A program made the translations under genes and the position numbers. A DNA stretch of 59,295 nucleotides from assembly GCA_902768785.1 (NCBI GenBank), contig CACXMM010000014.1, forward strand, positions 1-59,295, read 5' to 3'. The DNA comes from an uncultured Prevotellaceae bacterium. GTDB lineage: Bacteria; Bacteroidota; Bacteroidia; Bacteroidales; Bacteroidaceae. The notes beneath the pieces are model-generated. The model did no database searches, was not told where the DNA came from, and saw only the letters and a program-made list of their open reading frames with translations. This document shows, piece after piece, positions 54,055-59,295 of this stretch (positions are counted from its first letter, which is position 1; each line of letters opens with the position of its first letter).

Positions 54055-57000
54055 TCATTTCATCCTAACCTTCGAGGAACGAATTGTCCCATCTGACAGT
54101 GTCTCGCAAATCAGGGTCACTCCGTGACAGAGTCGGTTCACGGGCTGTCCGCTGGCATTGAAATACTGGCGGCGTATCACTTCCCGACAGTCGCTATTCA
54201 CTGAGACAATATCTGTCGATGCTTGTTTATCCGTGATTTGCTCTCCCAGTACGCCAAATGCACTGATGGCCTGTACGCTGATTGTCTCGTGACCTTGATA
54301 GGCACATTCCCTGTCGGTGGTTACTGTTGCCTGTCCGTCGATGATTAGCAGGAAGGCGACGGCGAAGCCTGTCGGGTCGTTCCATGTGAGCTTATCGTCA
54401 TGTCTGAACAGTTGGGGCGCAGGCAGGATAAAGGCTGTCCAGTCGGCATCCCACTCATCATCACCGCGCAGGATATAGTCCAGCTGGTAGTTCGAGGCCT
54501 CTATCAGTGAGAGCACCGCCTTACTGCATTCCTTGGTCTGGCCGTCAACGGTGAAGGCCGTCTTGCGCTGACTCAGGTCAACGGTCTTTCCCTCGGCATC
54601 CATCGTGTTGTATTCCGCCATCTGTATGGGGTATGCCCCCATGTCACGCCATCCTTCGGCTGGTATGGTCACACCTTCGGTAAGACGGGTGTTGATGAAC
54701 GACACCTTCGGAGAGTCGGTCCATGGCCTTCCCAAATGGGTCTGTGCTCCGTGGGTGGCGCTGGTAATCACGGCATCTTTGAACACATAGCCATAGCGAG
54801 CCCCGTTATGAGCGGGAGCGGTGATGACATTTGACTGTCTGAGCACATGCAGCGTGTCGCTGTCGAAGAACACTTCCCCGTCGTTGTAGATAAAGTCGGT
54901 AGTGCCCGAGATCTTACAGTTTCGTACGATATGCCGCTGTCCTTTCTTTCCCGTCCGGTAGGTATCTTGCCACCCCTCCAGGTTACAGCTGGTGATACTG
55001 ATACGGTCGGCTTTGGTATAGAGTGCCAGGGCCTGTCCTTCGTTGGTGCGTGTATTGCGGATGGTGAGGTTGTCGAACGACACGTCGTTACCTGTCACGT
55101 TCACTGTGGCGGTGTTGTCCACATTCCCGTCGGCGATGGTCTTGTCATGGGTGATGATGGTATTCTGCTTGTCCTGTCCTGTCAGATGGATATTAGGTTT
55201 GTCGATGGTCACATGTTCCTGATAGGTTCCCTTCTTGATAAATATATAATAAGGTGTGGTGCCATCGGCATGGTTCACAGCCTCCTGGATGCTGGTATAG
55301 TCACCGGAACCGTCTTGTGCCACGATGACAGGTGTGAAAGCCTGGGCTGTTGCCTGGTGCTTGGTGTAGCGTGTTGCATCAATGGTTCTGTCAGCCACTC
55401 CGTTCAGGAAGAGTTCCAGATTCGAGTAGCCGCTGTCCGTGAGCTTCGCTCCATCGGTGGCATCTGCGGGATCCAGTCCTTTCTCCTGCTCATAGGCATC
55501 GGGCATGCCGTCACCGTCGCTATCGATCACGCGGCAGTCATCACTGTCCATCTGCAGTCGGGGATAGCAGGTCACGTCTATCTCCTTATTGTCAGCGGCT
55601 TTGTCTCCTTCGTAGAGTGCCCCAAAGACATCATGCTCGGAGAGAGCGATGTCGTAGGGAGAGTCGATGATACCATATTTCCCGTTGTTGTTCCACGAAC
55701 CGCCATACTGCGGATCGATGGTTCCGGCAGCTTCCGCCAGAACCCGGGCATCCACCTCATCATAGCGAGGTAGCGAGACACCTGCGTTTCTCACCACAGC
55801 ATGATAGGCCTCGTCGGCACTTTCGTAGCTCATGCCGCTCGATGCCGTCTGTGTCTTCAGGATATATTTCTCGTAGGTATCCTGTGAGTTACCCACGCTC
55901 TCCAGATTGATGGCCTTGTACGAAGCATCGGAAGTAAAGCCGTAGAGGTTGTCAGCATTCACCTTTTCTAGCACCTCCCTGCTCCAGTCGTTGTTGGCGG
56001 GTGCCCATTTACTGTCGATCTCGAACTTGTTACCACTCAGATACCACTGTCCGACACCGTTGCTGCTCGATGCACCTACGAACCACCGTTCTCCTGTAAC
56101 ACCCCGCTGGGTGGCTGGTCCTGGACGGAAGTAGTTGTTGATCATGTAGGTACGGTTATAGCCGTTGCAGCTCACATCGTTCTCTCCGCCATAGATACTG
56201 TTGCGCTTACCCCAGTTATAGACCACGTTGTTGATGAACTCGCTATCCACATGACGGTCGTTGGTACTGGCGCGAACACCGTTGAAACGGGGAGAGCGAC
56301 TGTTGCAGCTGGCAAACAGACAGTGGTGCAGTGTGCCATGCTCGCCACCCCATTGGGCAGCGTAGGAACGGGCACCCTTGTTGTTTCGTGAGTTGTAAAG
56401 ACCCTCTGAGAAGATACACCACTGCACGGTGGTATAGTCGGTATCGTAGAGGGTGAGGTTCTCTTCCATTGACCATGAGAACGAGCAGTGGTCGAAGATC
56501 ACATGGTGGGTGTTCTCCGTATCCACACTCGACATACTGTTCTTCGGCAGGTCACCGGCACGGAAACGGATATAGCGCACGATGGTGTTGGGCTGACAGA
56601 GTTTCAGCTGATAGCCAGCGATGCAAATGCCACCGCCAGGTGCAGTCTGTCCGGCAATGGTCATATTGGGATGACTGGCTGACAGGCGGGAGGTGAGGTA
56701 GATGGTACCGCTCACCTTGAACAGAATGGTGCGCGGGGTGTCGTCACCACTGCGGAGAGCCCACCGGAAGGTGCCTTCTACCAAGTTGTTGTCGGAGCAG
56801 TCGTCGAGACGTGTCACATAATATACCTTTGATCCACGACCGTCGATGGCCCTTCCTCCTGTGGTGAAGCGGCCATATCCTTCGGCACCAGGGAATGCCA
56901 CAAGATCAGGCTGGTAGTTCTCCATGGGCACGAAGACGGCATACACCGTGCGGTCGCTCGTCACCTCGAAGGTGTATCTCGTATCCTCCGACAGCCGTCC

Positions 57001-58176
57001 ACCCGTACCGTCATCCCAGTGGTCAAAGCGATAGCCGTTAAATGGCGTAGCCGTGAGGGTGATGGTGGTGCCATAGTTGAACATGAGTCCTCCATCGGTC
57101 ACTGTACCAGCCGGACTCACCGTTACGCTACCCATGTCCTTGCAAGTGGGATCCAAGAAGCCCCTTACCGTGTTGGCAGCCTGTGCCTGGAAGCGTGCCG
57201 TGAGGGTGATATTGCTGTTCAGGGTGAAGGTATGGGGATTCTCCGTTGACACACAGTTGTCACCGGCATACCATCCCTCGAAGACATAACCGGCATGAGC
57301 CGTAGCAGTGGCCGTAAAATCCGTGCCTTGCAGGACCGTTACCGTGGTGGGAGACACGCTTCCCGCACCCTCAGGACTCACGTTCAGTCTGGCGGTCACC
57401 TCATTGCTCTCTCCTGTGGAGAAATACAGACCGTAGAGGCCCACCTGACTCCTCGGGTTGAACACCCAGTAGCTCTTCCCTGCCTCCACGGCGAAGGTGA
57501 TATAGCCTAAGGCCGGACGGTTTTGGTTGTAGCCGTTGGTGTGCTGGATGATATAGTCGGCGGGTAGCGTACCCCTCACGAACGATACCGTCGTACCGTT
57601 GTCATTGAAGGTGAAGCCGTTGTTCTGGTAGTAGAACTCCGCCTGGATGTCACTGTGGTTCAAGGCAGTGATCGTTGACTCTTCCACCACATACAGCGGA
57701 TGGTTTCCCTTGTTGATATACACACCCATCTTCAGACTGCCATTGGCTTTGGCTGTTACCTTGATGTACTGACCGTGTGCAGGCAGCAACCCACAGCCGG
57801 GTGCCCAGCTGGAAGCGTTGGGATCGTCACGCCATGACCGTCCGTTTTCGGTTTCTTCCCAATGACCGCCGGCATCGGTGACATAGGGGTTGCCCATACC
57901 CTTCAGGAATTGGTTGAAGGGTGGGGTGCAGTCGGTGGTGTTCAGGGCGGTGTTCGACGAACCGTCCTCCTTGCCTTCTAAGATCCACGGGTTCTTACCA
58001 TCCTCGATGTCTTTCTCGTTCAGCACCGAGGCAATCTTCAAGGTGATGCTGGGTGTTGCCTCAATGGTCTGCTCGGCGGTCTTGAGATCTGTTACGGCAT
58101 TGGCGTTCCAGATTTCTTGTGCACAAAGAGGCATGGCAATTACCGTCATCAGCCATATAATGATATTCCTTTTCAT
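54055..58176 (-). CDS. Secreted pectate lyase (PL1) / pectin methylesterase (CE8) fusion
   Basis: A 1373-residue exported enzyme. After the signal peptide (MKRNIIIWLMTVIAMPLCAQ) comes a beta-rich region, then two InlB-type repeats at about 255-420 (GSVSPTTVTVLQGTDFTAT ... GYVFEGWYAG; a second ending GYRFDHWDDG). A PL1 domain follows from about 430 (VAFPGAEGYGRFTTGGRAI, FKVSGTIYLTSRL, NTIVRYIRFRAGD). A calcium-type linker (DSDGDGMPDAYEQEKGLDP) leads to a CE8 domain from about 950 (VAQDGSGDYTSIQEAVNHA, GWQDTYRTG, SGTTDFIYNDG, LGRPW), with its two catalytic Asp and the Arg visible. The tail (YFNASGQPV...SKVRMK) resembles type IX anchors. The esterase would expose homogalacturonan for the lyase. 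Confidence 0.93.
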   Translation of the reverse strand: MKRNIIIWLMTVIAMPLCAQEIWNANAVTDLKTAEQTIEATPSITLKIASVLNEKDIEDGKNPWILEGKEDGSSNTALNTTDCTPPFNQFLKGMGNPYVTDAGGHWEETENGRSWRDDPNASSWAPGCGLLPAHGQYIKVTAKANGSLKMGVYINKGNHPLYVVEESTITALNHSDIQAEFYYQNNGFTFNDNGTTVSFVRGTLPADYIIQHTNGYNQNRPALGYITFAVEAGKSYWVFNPRSQVGLYGLYFSTGESNEVTARLNVSPEGAGSVSPTTVTVLQGTDFTATATAHAGYVFEGWYAGDNCVSTENPHTFTLNSNITLTARFQAQAANTVRGFLDPTCKDMGSVTVSPAGTVTDGGLMFNYGTTITLTATPFNGYRFDHWDDGTGGRLSEDTRYTFEVTSDRTVYAVFVPMENYQPDLVAFPGAEGYGRFTTGGRAIDGRGSKVYYVTRLDDCSDNNLVEGTFRWALRSGDDTPRTILFKVSGTIYLTSRLSASHPNMTIAGQTAPGGGICIAGYQLKLCQPNTIVRYIRFRAGDLPKNSMSSVDTENTHHVIFDHCSFSWSMEENLTLYDTDYTTVQWCIFSEGLYNSRNNKGARSYAAQWGGEHGTLHHCLFASCNSRSPRFNGVRASTNDRHVDSEFINNVVYNWGKRNSIYGGENDVSCNGYNRTYMINNYFRPGPATQRGVTGERWFVGASSSNGVGQWYLSGNKFEIDSKWAPANNDWSREVLEKVNADNLYGFTSDASYKAINLESVGNSQDTYEKYILKTQTASSGMSYESADEAYHAVVRNAGVSLPRYDEVDARVLAEAAGTIDPQYGGSWNNNGKYGIIDSPYDIALSEHDVFGALYEGDKAADNKEIDVTCYPRLQMDSDDCRVIDSDGDGMPDAYEQEKGLDPADATDGAKLTDSGYSNLELFLNGVADRTIDATRYTKHQATAQAFTPVIVAQDGSGDYTSIQEAVNHADGTTPYYIFIKKGTYQEHVTIDKPNIHLTGQDKQNTIITHDKTIADGNVDNTATVNVTGNDVSFDNLTIRNTRTNEGQALALYTKADRISITSCNLEGWQDTYRTGKKGQRHIVRNCKISGTTDFIYNDGEVFFDSDTLHVLRQSNVITAPAHNGARYGYVFKDAVITSATHGAQTHLGRPWTDSPKVSFINTRLTEGVTIPAEGWRDMGAYPIQMAEYNTMDAEGKTVDLSQRKTAFTVDGQTKECSKAVLSLIEASNYQLDYILRGDDEWDADWTAFILPAPQLFRHDDKLTWNDPTGFAVAFLLIIDGQATVTTDRECAYQGHETISVQAISAFGVLGEQITDKQASTDIVSVNSDCREVIRRQYFNASGQPVNRLCHGVTLICETLSDGTIRSSKVRMK

Positions 58177-58235
58177 TTTTGATTTGTTGAGTGATTCTTT
58201 TTGTTAGTGATTGCAGTTTTGTCTTATCTCTGCTG

Positions 58236-58243
58236 CAAAGATA
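58236..58243 (-). promoter_or_regulatory. -7 box (TATCTTTG) of pectinase gene
   Basis: Minus-strand TATCTTTG 60 bp before the start; -33 not clear. Confidence 0.5.
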
Positions 58244-58300
58244 CACTTTTTTTATCACATAACCGAATAATTTCAAATCGAATCACTTGTGGTAATATTT

Positions 58301-58388
58301 TCGATATACCGATATATCGATATAACGGTATAACGAAATGCCGAAATATCGATATAACGAAATATCGAAATGCCGAAATACCGACATC
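58301..58388. repeat. Left array of 8-bp repeats flanking four-helix-bundle gene
   Basis: Eleven 8-bp units of the form (T/C/A)CG(A/G)(A/T)AT(A/G), such as TCGATATA, CCGAAATA and ACGAAATG. The array ends exactly at the stop codon of the next gene (58389). Confidence 0.92.
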
Positions 58389-59132
58389 TCAGATGATATT
58401 CAGGGTTCCATTGCATTCAGGATATCCGCTGCAACTCCAAAACTCCCTGCCGGAGTGGATGCCTTTCTTGGCAACACGTTTGATCATGGGTTTCCCACAG
58501 CGGGGACATTGTGGGGCGTTGTTCTGAATGTTTTGCTGTGTTCGGTGATTCAGTCGCTCGGCTGTGAGACTCTCTGTAAAACCACCTTCTTCCTTGAACG
58601 TTTCCAACAGGTGCTCTATCTGACGACTCAGCATTTGTGTCAGTCGGTTGCAGAGCACCAGCATACAGTTGGCAGCAACGAGGGAATCGCCATTGTTGAG
58701 CCATGGATCAAACTTGTGTTTCTGAGCAAGGATGTGGACACTGCTCTGATGCAGTACATCGTCCTGATAGGTAGGACGATCAAGACGGATGTTATTAACT
58801 GACTGAAACGCTGCATCTTTTACTGACCAGGGAATGCTTTCATGGCGTAAGAGCCAGTTTTGGTAGTCATTTGCCAGCTCTGACAGTGTAGCCCTGGCCA
58901 CATCGGTGAGTTTCATTTCGGTCTCCTTCGAAGTCGAGTGACGTGAGTTGCCTTCGGCTATGTTGGCGGGAGCTGATCGTGCTGCTTGTGTCATCTGGTC
59001 GAATTGTCGTCCGCAAGGATCATTGTTGCGGTTCAGATAGCGCATACAGAAGTCTTGTGTCGCTAATTGAACCACATTGGCCAGAATCCATGTGTCTAAC
59101 CAGAAATAGCCAAAATGTTTGATTGTGATCAT
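58389..59132 (-). CDS. Four-helix-bundle (S23-type) protein with C-terminal zinc finger
   Basis: A 247-residue protein. Residues 5-190 look like a long four-helix bundle of the 23S-rRNA-intervening-sequence/Avd type; the core AARSAPANIAEGNSRHSTSKE is diagnostic. The last 40 residues form a topoisomerase-type zinc finger (CPRCGKPMIKRVAKKG ... FWSCSGYPECNG, four Cys). This two-part form is known as the four-helix-bundle suffix family; its function is unknown, and RNA or DNA binding is guessed from the finger. The gene is tightly enclosed by two arrays of 8-bp repeats in inverted orientation, as expected for a cassette. Confidence 0.88.
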   Translation of the reverse strand: MITIKHFGYFWLDTWILANVVQLATQDFCMRYLNRNNDPCGRQFDQMTQAARSAPANIAEGNSRHSTSKETEMKLTDVARATLSELANDYQNWLLRHESIPWSVKDAAFQSVNNIRLDRPTYQDDVLHQSSVHILAQKHKFDPWLNNGDSLVAANCMLVLCNRLTQMLSRQIEHLLETFKEEGGFTESLTAERLNHRTQQNIQNNAPQCPRCGKPMIKRVAKKGIHSGREFWSCSGYPECNGTLNII

Positions 59133-59150
59133 AGTAGTTTTTTATTATTG

Positions 59151-59198
59151 TCGTTATTTCGTTATTTCGATATACCGTTATATCGTTATACCGATATG
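59151..59198. repeat. Right array of 8-bp repeats flanking four-helix-bundle gene
   Basis: Six 8-bp units (TCGTTATT, TCGATATA, CCGTTATA, CCGATATG) that read as the inverse of the left array. The array starts 19 bp before the ATG. Confidence 0.9.
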
Positions 59199-59295
59199 TC
59201 TTTTCCTGATTTCGGTTGACAGTTTTTTGCTTATTTCCTGATGTGGTTGACAGTCGATTTACTGAACGAGTTGACAGTCTTCCTGATATCGTTGA
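59199..59295. repeat. Degenerate direct repeats at the right edge
   Basis: Three to four copies of TTCCTGATnTnGTTGACAGT-like sequence, about 28 bp apart, running off the window. The last is cut by the edge. Confidence 0.7.

Overview
The window looks like chromosomal DNA from a Bacteroidales bacterium, most likely Prevotella or a close relative. Evidence: a SusC-type receptor, OmpA-family and lipoprotein surface genes, C-terminal tails like type IX secretion signals, almost no Shine-Dalgarno sequences, and many promoters of the Bacteroidota form TTTG-N20-TAnnTTTG. Several of these boxes are good enough to decide start codons (lptB, the RDD gene, the DUF6377 gene). Function assignments come from motifs read in the translated sequence; no database search was run.

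Layout. 1-2364: N-terminal 788 residues of a SusC-like TonB-dependent receptor (minus). 2773-3525: small secreted protein. 3587-9222 (minus): tig-clpP-clpX-recQ. 9423-11913: lptB diverging from an mlaE-mlaF-like pair out of a symmetric double promoter. 12016-14724: 4-alpha-glucanotransferase with a LacI-type palindrome upstream. 14725-16111: gene-poor stretch full of inverted and tandem repeats. 16112-17788: DUF6377-type membrane regulator. 17805-24859: RDD gene diverging from a SpoIIM / membrane protein / DUF4129 / DUF4350 / MoxR / DUF58 operon, a conserved but poorly understood envelope system. 25044-33235: guaB, then parvulin isomerase, SurA, OstA/LptA-like protein, a small membrane protein and mutL in tight order. 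33404-34612: OmpA protein. 34710-36465: phenylacetate-CoA ligase with an ACT-domain partner. tRNA-Val, purB, an rRNA pseudouridine synthase with a long Gly/Tyr/Gln/Arg tail, asnS. 41539-48777: surface proteins, including a 1325-residue lipoprotein followed by a small lipoprotein and a second OmpA protein. 48950-49339: GxxExxY protein. 49478-52330 (minus): monovalent cation antiporter then a LolD-like ATPase. 52423-53445: asd, followed by a 22-bp-periodic palindrome array and tRNA-Val/tRNA-Leu. 54055-58176 (minus): large secreted pectate lyase / pectin methylesterase. 58389-59132 (minus): four-helix-bundle protein with a zinc-finger tail.

The most unusual theme is a set of non-coding elements built the same way: inverted arms that are themselves made of 8-9 bp degenerate tandem repeats. 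Two sets of arms enclose one gene each (GxxExxY at 48836-49468; four-helix-bundle protein at 58301-59198). Three more are empty or decayed (14875-15073, 15282-15652, 36493-36574). GxxExxY and S23-type four-helix-bundle proteins are small widespread orphans, so these may be one kind of mobile cassette. A second theme is translation starts built from short tandem repeats (DUF4129, DUF58, lolD and GxxExxY genes). The MoxR/DUF58 operon is the best candidate for a little-characterised multi-gene machine.
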